Source: Wolbachia endosymbiont (group A) of Rhinocyllus conicus
Lineage (GTDB): Bacteria; Pseudomonadota; Alphaproteobacteria; Rickettsiales; Anaplasmataceae
Direction: 5' to 3'
Assembly: GCF_947250775.1 (NCBI RefSeq)
Contig: NZ_OX366349.1
Coordinates: 124,001-188,000, forward strand
DNA: 64,000 bases
Below, piece after piece: positions 46,964-56,016 of this stretch; positions within the stretch are counted from its first letter, which is position 1, and each line of letters begins with the position of its first letter. The translations under genes and the position numbers were made by a program. The notes beneath the pieces were generated by a model. The model was given only the letters and a program-made list of their open reading frames with translations. It was not told the origin of the DNA and did not search any database.

Positions 46964-48214
46964 ATGGATAAAAAAGTGCTATTAGAACTAAGTAATGGAT
47001 TAAAAATTGAGCTACCCATATTAAGTGGAACAATAGGTCCTGACGTGTTAAATATCAAGGATTTATATAAGACGACAGGATTATTCACTTATGATCCGGG
47101 GTTTGTTTCCACAGCTTCATGTTCTTCTTCGATTACATTTATTGATGGAGATGAAGGAGTTCTTAAATATAGGGGACATGATATAGCTGATTTGGCAGAG
47201 AATAATAGTTTTACTGCTGTGATTTATTTATTACTCTATGGTGAACTACCCAGTTCAGAGCAACACAAAAAATTTCTTCTCAAAATACAAGAATCATCCA
47301 AAGTATCAGAGCAAGTTACAAATGTAATCAAAGCATTTCCAAAAACTGCTCACCCTATGTCGATTTTAGTTGCATGTTTTGCAAATTTGTCAGCATCTTA
47401 CCATGAAACACATGGCAACAATGTCAATGGTGAAGATTTAGATTTTGGAATTTCTGCAATAGCACAAGTTCCTGCAATTGTTGCAATGATTTATAGGCAT
47501 ATCAACAATCAGGAATTCATAAATGCTAACAATGAATTAAGTTACAGTGAAAATTTCTTAAAGATGATATTTGGCGATGCTGTTGATAATGATAAAAGCG
47601 CCCTTTTTGCAAAAGCTCTGGATAAAATATTTACTCTCCATGCTGATCATGAACAGAATGCTTCTACGGCGGCTGTCAGATTGGTGGGATCGGCTGGCTC
47701 TAATCTGTTTGCAAGCCTCTCTGCAGGAGTTGCTACACTTTGGGGACCAGCACATGGTGGAGCTAATGAAGCAGTTATAAATATGCTAAAAGAGATAGAG
47801 CAAAGTGAAGATATAGATAAATTCATCGAAAAAGCTAAAGATGATAAAGATCCATTTAAATTGATGGGATTTGGACATCGTGTTTATAAAAATTATGATC
47901 CGCGCGCGCGGATATTGAAAGACGCTTGTCATGAGGTTCTAAGTAAACTAGAACAAAATAATGAATTGCTCAAAATTGCAAAAAAACTTGAAGAAATAGC
48001 TTTAAAGGATGAATATTTTATCGTGCGTAAGTTATATCCAAATGTTGATTTTTACTCAGGTATAATAATGAATGCTATCGATATTCCCTCAAATATGTTC
48101 ACGCCTATTTTTGCACTTGCAAGAACCACTGGTTGGGTTACTCAGTGGTATGAAATGATAAATGATAAAGAAACTAAGATCTGTAGACCAAGGCAACTCT
48201 ATTTTGGTAAATAA
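46964..48214 (+). CDS. gltA: Citrate synthase
   Basis: A 416-residue type II citrate synthase joining oxaloacetate and acetyl-CoA. Key motifs are LHADHEQNAST (substrate His), GPAHGGANEAV (catalytic His) and GFGHRVYKNYDPRA (His and Arg), then the catalytic Asp near VDFYSGI. The open frame starts with GTG 46961 directly before ATG 46964; ATG is preferred. Confidence 0.96.
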   Translation: MDKKVLLELSNGLKIELPILSGTIGPDVLNIKDLYKTTGLFTYDPGFVSTASCSSSITFIDGDEGVLKYRGHDIADLAENNSFTAVIYLLLYGELPSSEQHKKFLLKIQESSKVSEQVTNVIKAFPKTAHPMSILVACFANLSASYHETHGNNVNGEDLDFGISAIAQVPAIVAMIYRHINNQEFINANNELSYSENFLKMIFGDAVDNDKSALFAKALDKIFTLHADHEQNASTAAVRLVGSAGSNLFASLSAGVATLWGPAHGGANEAVINMLKEIEQSEDIDKFIEKAKDDKDPFKLMGFGHRVYKNYDPRARILKDACHEVLSKLEQNNELLKIAKKLEEIALKDEYFIVRKLYPNVDFYSGIIMNAIDIPSNMFTPIFALARTTGWVTQWYEMINDKETKICRPRQLYFGK

Positions 48215-48277
48215 ATTTATTTTCACTTCATTAGACTTCTTGTATAACCCAAGCTAAGTAGAAAAAAGGTATAGCTA

Positions 48278-48596
48278 ACACGTCATACCGTGATTTATTC
48301 ACGGTATCTCTAGATCCCGCTAACAAGTAGCGGGATGACGAGATGCCACCGCGAACCGTCATACTGCCGCAGACCGTCATACCGCGAATGAATCGCGGTA
48401 TCTCATCCGCTAACACGTAGCAGGATGACGAGGTTATCGTCATACCGCCGCGAACCGTCATACCGCCGCGGTATCTCACCCGCTAACACGTAGCGGGATG
48501 ACGAGTTACTATACCACCGCGAACCGTCATACCGCGATTCATTCGCGGTATCTTTTAGCATAGATCCCGCTAATAAGTAGCGGGATGACGAGTTAC
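48278..48596. repeat. Palindrome cluster between gltA and the recombinase element
   Basis: Six or more hairpins of the CCGCGA/TCGCGG and CCCGCTA/TAGCGGG families. The cluster ends exactly where the 23-bp inverted repeat begins, marking the border between chromosome and mobile DNA. Confidence 0.85.
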
Positions 48597-48619
48597 TACC
48601 CCGCCAACAATGTTGCAAA
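48597..48619. repeat. 23-bp inverted repeat, left copy
   Basis: Perfect reverse complement of 50530-50552. Core: CCGCCAACAATGTTGC. Together the two copies bracket the serine recombinase gene. They may be recombinase attachment half-sites or transposon-like ends. Confidence 0.8.
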
Positions 48620-48720
48620 AAACGTAAAATTAGAGAAAAGCATTTCTCGAAAACTTCTATGTCCAAAAACAAGAGTGCCATTTATTTATAGTGCCAACAA
48701 TCAATTAACCATCAGTTTCA

Positions 48721-49008
48721 ATGAATGATATGAACATATTATTTCAAGGAAAGTTCATGGGAAATAAGAGATTAGCTATACGGATTAGCTGTAGCTATGA
48801 AACTAACCGGTTGGCAGAAAAGTATTTGTTAGATGCTTATGAAAAAGCCGTGTCAAAGCAAGTAAGCCAAAAAAATTTAAAACATAAAAATGGGATTCAA
48901 GGAGGATCAAATGGTAACAGTGAGTTTATATGCAAGAGTTTCTTCGGGGAAACAAGCACAAGAAAATACAATAGCAAGTCAAGTTGCAGCTTTAGAGAAG
49001 CAAATTAG
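48721..49008 (+). CDS. Possible small gene upstream of the recombinase
   Basis: An open frame of up to 95 codons (or 83 from the Met at 48757, MGNKRLAIRIS). The N-terminal 60 residues look protein-like: basic, with NRLAEKYLLDAYEKAV. The C-terminal 35 overlap the recombinase gene in another frame and look like a shadow of it. It may be the remnant of a small phage protein. I do not recognise it. Confidence 0.35.
   Translation: MNDMNILFQGKFMGNKRLAIRISCSYETNRLAEKYLLDAYEKAVSKQVSQKNLKHKNGIQGGSNGNSEFICKSFFGETSTRKYNSKSSCSFREAN
48899..48905 (+). promoter_or_regulatory. Shine-Dalgarno site of the serine recombinase
   Basis: AAGGAGG lies 5 bases before ATG 48911. It is unusually strong for this genome and decides the start of the recombinase, which therefore begins MVTVSLYARVSS rather than at the earlier Met at 48890. 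Confidence 0.8.
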
Positions 49009-50656
49009 TACGGATGGATACAAATTATTAAGTGAGTATAAATTTATTGATAATGGCTACAGTGGATCTAATCTAGTCCGTCCTGATCTAGAAAAGTTAC
49101 GTGATAAAGTAACAGAAGGTAAAATTGATAGAATTTACATTCATTCACCTGATCGCTTATCTAGAAAATATGCATATCAAATGGTATTACTTGAAGAATT
49201 TGAGAAAGCAGGAGCAGAAACGGTTTTCTTAAATTATGAGATTAACGATAATCCAGAATCTCAATTGCTGTTACAAATGCAAGGTATGATAGCAGAATAT
49301 GAACGAGCGAAAATTATGGAACGAAGTCGTCGCGGAAAGATTTATGCAGCTAATAAAGGTTGTGTAAGCGTAATGGGAGGAGCTCCTTATGGTTATCGTT
49401 ATATAGATAAATATATGGGAGGAGGACAAGCTTTATTTGAAATAAACGAAGAAGAAGCTAATGTTGTTAGGAAAGTATTTTTGTGGATAGGAAGAGAAAG
49501 GACAAGTATTGGGGAAGTGTGTCGTCGGCTAAACACTATGTCTATTATAACACGAACAGGAAAAAAGTACTGGGATAGAAGTGTGATTTGGGGTATGTTA
49601 AAAAATCCTGCTTACAAAGGACAAGCGGCTTTTGGTAAAACAAAAGTAGGTATAAAGTTACAACATATCAGACCACAGAAACATTCTTGTGAACAACCGA
49701 AAGATAATTACTCTACCTATTCTGTTGAAAAAGCAAATTGGATTTATGTTAAAGTGCCAAATATAGTGGACGAAGATGTATTTGATATAGTTCAAGAACA
49801 ATTAGCTGAGAATAGAAAAATAGCAAGGACAAGAGAAAGAGGAGCAAAATATTTACTACAAGGTTTAATCGTATGTAAGCGTTGTCGTTATGCATATTAC
49901 GGAAGTCCTGTAAGAAATAAGCGAGGAGAAAAAATTGATCATTATGCTTATTATCGTTGTATTGGTAGAGATTCTTACCGTTTTGGTGGTAATAAAATTT
50001 GTGATAATAAACACATTCGTACAGATGCATTAGAAACAGCCGTTTGGGAAGAGGTTAAGCATTTATTGAAAAATCCAAATAGGGTTTTAGAAGAATACAG
50101 GCGTAGACTTTCAGAGCTTAAAAAATCATCATGGGATCAAAAAAGCGATTTACTAGAGAAACAAGAAAATAAATTAAAACGTGGTATTGCTAGACTTATT
50201 GATAGTTATGCTCAAGAATATATTAATCAAGAAGAATTTGAACCACGAATTAAAGCAATGAAACAAAGTTTAAAAACAATTGAAGAGGAGAAGAAAAGGA
50301 TATTCGATCAAAAGAAATTAAAACAGGAATTAACTTTGGTTGTAACCAATTTAGAAGACTTTTCTTCCAATATTACATCAAACCTTGATAACGCAGACTG
50401 GCTAACTAAACGTGATATTATTAGAACGTTAGTCAAGAGAATTGAAATTAACCTTGAGGACGTAAATGTGGTATTTCGTGTAAAAGAGCTACCAAACTCT
50501 CCTGGAAATAATCGAGAAGAAAAGAAAAATTTGCAACATTGTTGGCGGGGTAATCTCACCGTTGCTAGCTTGTGTTGCATTACACGGATTAGAGCAACAT
50601 GTCAAAAAAGCATTAACAAACGAACTCTTTCAATGCATGAAAAGAAAATATGGTAG
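48911..50656 (+). CDS. Large serine recombinase (WO-type integrase), 3' end altered
   Basis: A 581-residue large serine recombinase. The catalytic Ser is at about residue 10 in YARVSSGKQ, the resolvase domain continues to about 150 with RLSRKY and ERAKIMERSRRGK, and the recombinase domain follows. A zinc ribbon (CKRCRYAYYG, then YYRC and CDN) precedes a coiled coil (430-490). Up to LQHCWRG the sequence looks native. The last 36 residues are read from the adjacent group II intron remnant in a foreign frame, so the original C-terminus has been replaced or extended. WO phages use such enzymes for integration. Confidence 0.88.
   Translation: MVTVSLYARVSSGKQAQENTIASQVAALEKQISTDGYKLLSEYKFIDNGYSGSNLVRPDLEKLRDKVTEGKIDRIYIHSPDRLSRKYAYQMVLLEEFEKAGAETVFLNYEINDNPESQLLLQMQGMIAEYERAKIMERSRRGKIYAANKGCVSVMGGAPYGYRYIDKYMGGGQALFEINEEEANVVRKVFLWIGRERTSIGEVCRRLNTMSIITRTGKKYWDRSVIWGMLKNPAYKGQAAFGKTKVGIKLQHIRPQKHSCEQPKDNYSTYSVEKANWIYVKVPNIVDEDVFDIVQEQLAENRKIARTRERGAKYLLQGLIVCKRCRYAYYGSPVRNKRGEKIDHYAYYRCIGRDSYRFGGNKICDNKHIRTDALETAVWEEVKHLLKNPNRVLEEYRRRLSELKKSSWDQKSDLLEKQENKLKRGIARLIDSYAQEYINQEEFEPRIKAMKQSLKTIEEEKKRIFDQKKLKQELTLVVTNLEDFSSNITSNLDNADWLTKRDIIRTLVKRIEINLEDVNVVFRVKELPNSPGNNREEKKNLQHCWRGNLTVASLCCITRIRATCQKSINKRTLSMHEKKIW
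50530..50552. repeat. 23-bp inverted repeat, right copy
   Basis: Core GCAACATTGTTGGCGG. It lies inside the 3' end of the recombinase frame and ends where group II intron sequence starts, so it coincides with a junction. Confidence 0.8.
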
Positions 50657-51539
50657 GATATCGCATAGAAACGCGCAAAAGTCTATTAGTGTAATTTTCT
50701 ACTGTGATGATTTTGTCATCATACATGAAAACGAAGAGATTATTCTTAAAGCAAAAATTTTAGTTGAAGAATGGTTAGAAACCATTGGACTAAAATTAAA
50801 GCCCTCTAAAACAAGAGTTTCTCATACATTAAGAACCATTGACGAAACAAAACCAGGATTTGATTTTCTTGGATTTTCAATAAGACAATATCCAATAAAA
50901 GAAAGTAAGAAAGGTTACAAGTTATTAATCAAACCAAGTCGTAATTCTATAAAACAGCATACACTAGCTATTAAACATAAACTCAGAGAAATGCGTGGAG
51001 CACCACAAGAACGGGTGATAAAGGATCTCAATCCAATAAACAGAGGATGGAGTCAATATTACTCCTCGGTAGTTTCATGTAAAATCTTTAGCTCATTGGA
51101 TAATATTATGCATAGAAAACTCTGGAAGTGGGCAGTTTTTAGGCACCCAAACAAAGGGAGATGCTGGATAAAAAGAAAGTACTTTAAGAAGTATAATAAC
51201 GAAAACTGGCGCTTTATGACAAGTAACAAGGTACGTCTTACTATACACAGCGATCATGTTATTAAACGACATATCAAAGTGCAAAAAACCAGATCCCCAT
51301 ATGATGGTGATTGGGTATATTGGGGTAAACGTCTGAGAAAAATACCAGATAAGCCACTAGGAGTAATAAAATTATTGAGGTTGCAACAAAGTAAATGCGA
51401 TAATTGTAGACTATGGTTTAAAAGTGATGATACAATAGAAATACATCACAAAGACCGGAATAGACGAAACAATATGATCACAAACTTATCTTTGTTACAT
51501 GGACATTGTCACGATGAATTACACAGGAGGTGTGCATGA
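50541..51539 (+). pseudogene. Group II intron reverse transcriptase/maturase, 5' truncated
   Basis: The frame enters at the RT motif ISPLLACVALHGLE and keeps the catalytic box as FYCDDFVIIHE (Tyr-Cys-Asp-Asp rather than the common YADD), the RT end (GFDFLGFSIRQ), the maturase domain (NPINRGWSQYY) and a C-terminal HNH nuclease (CDNCRLWF, then EIHHKDRNRRNN, then HGHCHDEL). RT domains 0-4 and the whole 5' RNA part of the intron are missing, cut at the recombinase junction. There is no proper start codon, so it is a remnant. Confidence 0.88.
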
Positions 51540-51558
51540 AAAGCACCAAATTAGAGAG

Positions 51559-51636
51559 AAGCCGTATGAGGCGCAAAGTCTCACGTACGGTTTTGCAGTC
51601 GAGTGAGGAAGGGCGACCTTCTTCACTTAGACAACA
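51559..51636 (+). ncRNA. Group II intron domains V and VI
   Basis: Directly after the maturase. Domain V is at about 51559-51592: AGCCGTATGAGGCG on one side, the loop CAAA, and GTCTCACGTACGGTT on the other, with the catalytic AGC triad. Domain VI follows as a hairpin GTGAGGAAGG-GCGA-CCTTCTTCAC with an unpaired A before the 3' end near 51636. Exon sequence of a nuclease gene resumes next. Confidence 0.85.
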
Positions 51637-51637
51637 A

Positions 51638-51994
51638 TATGCAGATGAGACTAGTGAAGAAGAGCTGGAAAAAATAATAGGTAGTGATGTAATAATTAAA
51701 AAGGCCTATGAAGAGCTAAATAGATTCAACTGGTCTGAAAAAGAATTTATTGCCTATGAACAAGAGATCAAGCGTATTCTTGATGAACAGGCTGTCCTCG
51801 CTCAAAAACTCGATGATGCTAAACAAGAAGGTAGACAAGAAGGCATCCAAATCGGTCATGAAAAAGGCAGAAAAGAGGGTGAAAAGCAAGCTAAAATAGC
51901 AGTTGCAAAGAATCTACTTAAAGCAGGGGTTTCTATTGATATTATAGCTCAAACTACTGGTCTTACAGTTAACGAAGTCAAAGACTTAAGCTAA
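51638..51994 (+). pseudogene. 3' fragment of a PD-(D/E)XK (Rpn-type) nuclease-family gene
   Basis: The frame after the intron encodes YADETSEEELEKIIGSD and so on, closely matching the C-terminal half of the gene at 55464-57757 (YADETGEEELERIIGSD). It includes the Gln/Lys/Gly-rich helix and a small C-terminal helix-turn-helix-like tail (AGVSIDIIAQTTGLTVNEVKDL). The N-terminal nuclease domain is absent. The intron lies inside this gene, so the missing 5' exon was lost with the intron's 5' part. Confidence 0.8.
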
Positions 51995-52014
51995 TTCTAT
52001 CTTTGGGTGTATAG

Positions 52015-52716
52015 ATGAACATCTTTATACTAGATGAAAACCCAGCAATTGCGGCTCAAATGTTATGTGATAAGCATATAGTAAAAATGCCATTAGAAAC
52101 TGCTCAATTATTGAGTAATGTTTTTTCAACAGCATTGAAAGTGCCAAATCCTTTTGTCAGTATCATAAATCAGAATATAGAAGTCCCATATAAACTGACT
52201 CACAACAATCATCCTTGTTCTTTGTGGGCTAGGCAATCGAAAGGGAATTTTTGTTGGTTGATAGAGTACGGAAGAGAATTATGTAAAGAGTACACTTGGC
52301 GATACAAAAGAAAGCATAAATCAGAGGAAGTAATAAATTGGTGTGATAGTAATAAGGATTTACTCATTTTTCGATCAACTGATATGCAAGCTTTTATACA
52401 AGCACTGCCGGATCAGTATAAATGCAGCAGTTCTGTGGAAGCTTATAGGAGATATTATCTCAAGGAAAAGATGAGATTTGCTAAGTGGGAAAATGGCAGA
52501 GGAGCACCAGGTTGGATAATCTGCTACGTAATACCACAGCTAATACAGCTCATAAATAGAGAAGCCATCCAAATCGGACATGAAAAAGGCATCCTAATCG
52601 GCGAAGAAAAAGCTAAAATAGCAGTGGCAAAAAATTCACTTAAGGCCGTTGTCTCTATAGATGTTATAGCTGAAATCACCGGACTTTCCCTTGACGAAAT
52701 CAAACAGACTTTCTGA
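52015..52716 (+). CDS. Chimeric gene: phage-type conserved domain fused to Rpn-family tail
   Basis: A 233-residue protein. Residues 1-180 (MNIFILDENPAIAAQMLCDKHIVKM, then THNNHPCSLWARQS) match a conserved protein of many tailed phages and some bacteria whose function I cannot name. From about residue 183 (IQIGHEKG) the sequence switches to the C-terminal tail found in the Rpn-type genes nearby (compare 51840-51994), including the small helix pair ending LSLDEIKQ. The shared DNA at the junction (CATCCAAATCGG then CATGAAAAAGGC) suggests a recombination fusion with the gene just upstream. The frame is intact, with start ATG 52015. Confidence 0.7.
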   Translation: MNIFILDENPAIAAQMLCDKHIVKMPLETAQLLSNVFSTALKVPNPFVSIINQNIEVPYKLTHNNHPCSLWARQSKGNFCWLIEYGRELCKEYTWRYKRKHKSEEVINWCDSNKDLLIFRSTDMQAFIQALPDQYKCSSSVEAYRRYYLKEKMRFAKWENGRGAPGWIICYVIPQLIQLINREAIQIGHEKGILIGEEKAKIAVAKNSLKAVVSIDVIAEITGLSLDEIKQTF

Positions 52717-52797
52717 TCAATCAACATTAGTTAGAGAAACAGTAGGAGCAAGTAGCCACAAAAAATGCAAACACCTGCTCCTTCCGTCACTCAGGCT

Positions 52798-53592
52798 CTA
52801 TCTGATCAATTCAGTAGAATTAGTTGTAATTGATACGTTATTTAAATTGGTTCTAGGACCAGATAGAGCTACAGCTTTATTAGTACTTACTGATGAAGGA
52901 TCAACATTTGCTTTGTCCAGTAAAGGCATCATTTCTTTCTGCAACATTTGCTCGATTTTACCTTTAAAAGACATTGAGAATTTCTCCTTTTGCTCTAATG
53001 CTGGACAAGCTTTTTCTGCATATGAGTACAGCATACCTGAGATTTCATGATAGTTTCCCGCTATGACTTTCTTAAGTACACTTAATTGTACTTCTTGAAA
53101 ATTAATTTTTAATTGTTGTACCGATATACCACAACGAAAAGCTGCTTGTTTTAGTTCTGCTTCAAACTTATCTACGATATTTAATGAATAGCCTTGTGCC
53201 TCTTGTAAAGAAATCTGTTTATCTGCTGAAGAAGTATACATTTGTCTTTTACCTCTCTTGGCCAGCAACATATCAGCTAATAGTATTCTTCCATTTATAT
53301 CAGATTGTGCTGAAATGCTTCTAATGTCTGGCACCACTTTAGTTTTATCGTCAATTCCTTTTACAAATTCTTTATTTACTAAAGGCGCTGATAATAGAGT
53401 CTGCTTGTTGGAAACGCTTTGAAAAGATAATCGACTCATTATGTTTACAAACCAACCTCGGATCTGGAACAAAAGTGGTTTTAAATAAGGTTGATTGATA
53501 GAACGACGGCTACGGTTCCCATTCTCTACTTCCATCGAAGAGTTTGCTACTTGAATTGTTTTGTAGTTTCTTTCCTCTACCAAATGATACAT
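52798..53592 (-). CDS. Hypothetical protein, possibly Wolbachia-specific
   Basis: A 264-residue protein without membrane segments or recognised domain. An Arg/Ser-rich stretch (NGNRSRRSINQPYLKPLLF) near 25-45 resembles, from memory, tails of larger WO-associated proteins, so this could be a detached C-terminal module; I cannot verify that. The middle is helical (KFEAELKQAAFRCGISVQQLKINFQEV). It lies among mobile remnants on the opposite strand. Confidence 0.5.
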   Translation of the reverse strand: MYHLVEERNYKTIQVANSSMEVENGNRSRRSINQPYLKPLLFQIRGWFVNIMSRLSFQSVSNKQTLLSAPLVNKEFVKGIDDKTKVVPDIRSISAQSDINGRILLADMLLAKRGKRQMYTSSADKQISLQEAQGYSLNIVDKFEAELKQAAFRCGISVQQLKINFQEVQLSVLKKVIAGNYHEISGMLYSYAEKACPALEQKEKFSMSFKGKIEQMLQKEMMPLLDKANVDPSSVSTNKAVALSGPRTNLNNVSITTNSTELIR

Positions 53593-53778
53593 ACGAACTT
53601 TTTAATATAATAATTTCACTGTACGCTAAAACCAGCTATATTAGCCTATTTTTACAAAATTTATATATGAACTAATTTACCTAGATTTGTTGTAAAATTT
53701 TCCATTTTTATTTTTACAGCCCTATTTTTACACAACGCATTCTCACAAATATACGTAGTTTTTTATGATTTTAGGAGG

Positions 53779-54884
53779 TAATACCAATTCCCACTATACA
53801 AAGAACAGATAGAAGATAATGGAAAAAAAGCTATACTAAAGTAAGTGAAATAGCGAGGTTTAAATGGCATTAAGGTCAAAACTATTAGACGAAAAAGTTG
53901 TAAATTTGGCGAAAGAAATGTTAAAAAAGGTCAGAAATAATGCATATGTTTCAAAAAAGTTACAAGCGGTAATAGCAGGAAAAGAAAGTAGTATAAGCGC
54001 TGTAGCAAGAATATGTAAAATTTCAAGGACTGCTTTGACTGAATGGATAAAGCATCTAAAATTTGGTAGAGTAGAAAAACTATTTGCCCCGTCTCAGCGG
54101 CGAAGAAAAAGCAAATTAAACAAAAATCAACGTAAGCAAATTGAAATATGGGTAGAAAAAAATCCAAATATTACTATTAAGGAAGTGCGAATAAAAATCT
54201 CAGAGGAATTTGACCTAAACATCGGTAAATCAACAGTGCACCGTGAGATACAAAGGATGAAATTTTCTTACATAACACCAAGGCCAATGCACCATAAACA
54301 AGATAAAAACAAGCAAGAAGAGTTTAAAAAATACTTCAATAAAATAGTCAATTCCCACCCTGAAAAGGAGGTATTTTTTTGATGAATCACGATTTGGAAC
54401 TCATTCAAAAATCGGACACGGATGGTTCAAAAAAGGGATCAGAACGCAGGTTAAAATAAAAATCGGTAGACAAAATTTCTATATCTACAGTGCGGTAAAT
54501 CCAAGAAGTGGTAAGGAAATTAGCCTACTTGCTCCATATGTAAACACTGATTGTATGAATATATTTCTGGAGCAGATGTCGAAAGATTTAGGCACGAAAG
54601 AAGCCTTTCTTGTAATGGATTGTGCAAGTTGGCATAGATCAAAAAGTTTGAAATTTCAGGAAAACATTACCATTATATACTTGCCTCCTTATTCACCTGA
54701 ACTGAATCCTGTTGAGAGGTTGTGGCAATATATCAAACACAATACTTTACGCAACAGAGTCTACGATACCATAGGCTTACTTGAAGATGTTGTGTGTAAT
54801 TTTATTGTCAGTATTTCCAGCACTACTATTAAACGAGTTTGTAATGTTTCTTATTTGTTCGATTAGTAATGGAATTTGGTATAA
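53779..54884 (+). mobile_element. IS630-family element
   Basis: About 1.1 kb. The ends form imperfect inverted repeats: ATACCAATTCC at 53781-53791 and GGAATTTGGTAT at 54871-54882. It carries one transposase in two frames. Its right end abuts a truncated inverted copy of repeat R. The exact border and the expected TA duplication could not be fixed by eye. Confidence 0.75.
53864..54866 (+). CDS. IS630-family transposase, in two frames joined at a T7 run
   Basis: The first frame (53864-54382) is the helix-turn-helix half (ISAVARICKISRTALTEW). It ends at a TGA immediately after GTATTTTTTT (54371-54380). The DDE half continues in the other frame: DESRFGTHSKIGHGWFKKG (first Asp), VMDCASWHRS (second Asp) and PPYSPELNPVERLW (Glu). 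A +1 (or -2) shift on the run of seven T would give one protein of about 330 residues. Some IS630 elements use programmed shifting here; a simple frameshift mutation is the alternative. Confidence 0.8.
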
Positions 54885-55070
54885 CACGGGGTTTCTTTTG
54901 CCTTTTTTTCTGCTTAGTAAATTTCTTAAACATTTGAACTAAGGTGAGCTGCACTTAAAAGCAGCTAAATTGCAGTGTTTAAGACTTAAAAAAACGCCAA
55001 TACAGAAAATAGACAATGACCAGGGCCTCTTTTGCCTTTTTTTTCGTTTGGTAAATTTCTTAATGTTTGT
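54885..55070. repeat. Long dispersed repeat R, partial inverted copy
   Basis: The reverse complement of the first 180 or so bases of repeat R. It contains both AAAAAGGCAAAAGA segments and stops at the IS630 border, while the more conserved right part of R is missing. Confidence 0.75.
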
Positions 55071-55094
55071 AGTTAAAAGAGCCCAAGAGAGGTG

Positions 55095-55215
55095 TCATCC
55101 CGCTGCTTGTTAGCGGGATCTATGTTAAGAGATACCGCGAATGAATCGCGGTATGACGGTTAAGTATCCCGCTACGTGTTAGCGGCTAAGAGATACCGCG
55201 GCGGTATGACGATAC
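55095..55215. repeat. Palindrome cluster
   Basis: Hairpins of the CCCGCTA/TAGCGGG and CCGCGA/TCGCGG types; the right part forms the broken 3' end of the HTH gene. Confidence 0.8.
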
Positions 55216-55350
55216 CCCTAGTTCATATCTTCGCAGCGTATGATAGTTTATGCCTGTTTTGCCTACTAAATCTTTCAGAGTATATTTTCTTTTTAACCTC
55301 CAGCTTCTTACTTTTTGTGCTATTTGATACCTTATCGAGATATTTGCCAT
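55186..55350 (-). pseudogene. HTH (Cro/CI-type) regulator fragment
   Basis: From ATG 55350 the frame gives an N-terminal XRE-type helix-turn-helix: ISIRYQIAQKVRSWRLKRKYTLKDLVGKTGINYHTLRRYE. It then runs into palindromic repeat DNA and stops after 54 codons, before the usual end of the domain (expected Glu-x-Gly-x-xx-xPxxxL). WO-phage regulators often carry two such domains. This is a truncated remnant; DNA binding is unlikely. Confidence 0.65.
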
Positions 55351-55837
55351 AAATATTATACAAGTTAATACTACCAAATAAAGATATACAAAATGTTTGC
55401 ATTTTAGTTGAATATTTCTTCACAATTGTGTATAATTATTAATGCTTTTTATCTTACTTTCTCATGGCTCTTTCTAAGTTTCTCGATCCAAAATTAGATT
55501 TAACATTTAAGAAAATCTTCGGTACTGAAAAAAATAAGAATATCCTTATCCATTTTTTGAATGATATCTTAGGCTTTACTGGAGTCAATGCTATTCAGGA
55601 TGTTGAGTTCCTAAGCACCATTATGAATCCTGAGATTGCTTCTGATAAACAAAGCATCGTTGATGTCCTCTGTAAGGATTCTCTCGGAAATAGGTATATT
55701 GCGGAAATGCAGCTCGCTCGTGATAAAGGCTTCGAAAAACGTTCTCTAATTGCACATAAGTCAACAATAATTTTTATATAAACCAAAATAACATATTTCC
55801 TACATAATCTTTAATAATTTTACATACAAGAGCAGTG

Positions 55838-55964
55838 TGCTTCCATGGTTCTCTCCGCGGTCTGATATGACAACAAACTTGTCAAGCCGCACTATACTTG
55901 TTAGGTGGAAGTGGACGGCAACATGTGCCCAACGAAGTCTAGGCTTCAAGGTTTTTTCTTGCTT
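55838..55964 (-). ncRNA. Candidate bridge RNA of IS110 element 1
   Basis: Read on the minus strand (transposase sense), two stem-loops with internal loops are visible. In one, the stem CTTCCA/TGGAAG (55840-55845 with 55906-55911) encloses an internal loop and an inner hairpin GCGG/CCGC topped by GACAA-CAAAC-TTGTC. In the other, GCAA/TTGC (55918-55921 with 55959-55962) encloses the hairpin GAAG/CTTC (55934-55947). The first internal loop carries GTTCTCT (plus strand 55848-55854), equal to the element's left end with the GT core. The second carries GTGCCCAA (55925-55932), equal to core plus right flank of the target. The opposite side of the second loop (55951-55958) is a T-run matching the A-run of the left flank. 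The strand and exact ends of the RNA are inferred. Confidence 0.6.
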
Positions 55965-56016
55965 ATCCCTTCCATCGGCATTACTACCTCGAGTAAAATT
56001 ATTGTTTATGCTCCTC

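Noticed and set aside
48231..48681. Two minus-strand frames of 82 and 92 codons downstream of gltA
   Set aside because: They are translations of intergenic hairpins (SSSRYLLAG repeats), not genes.
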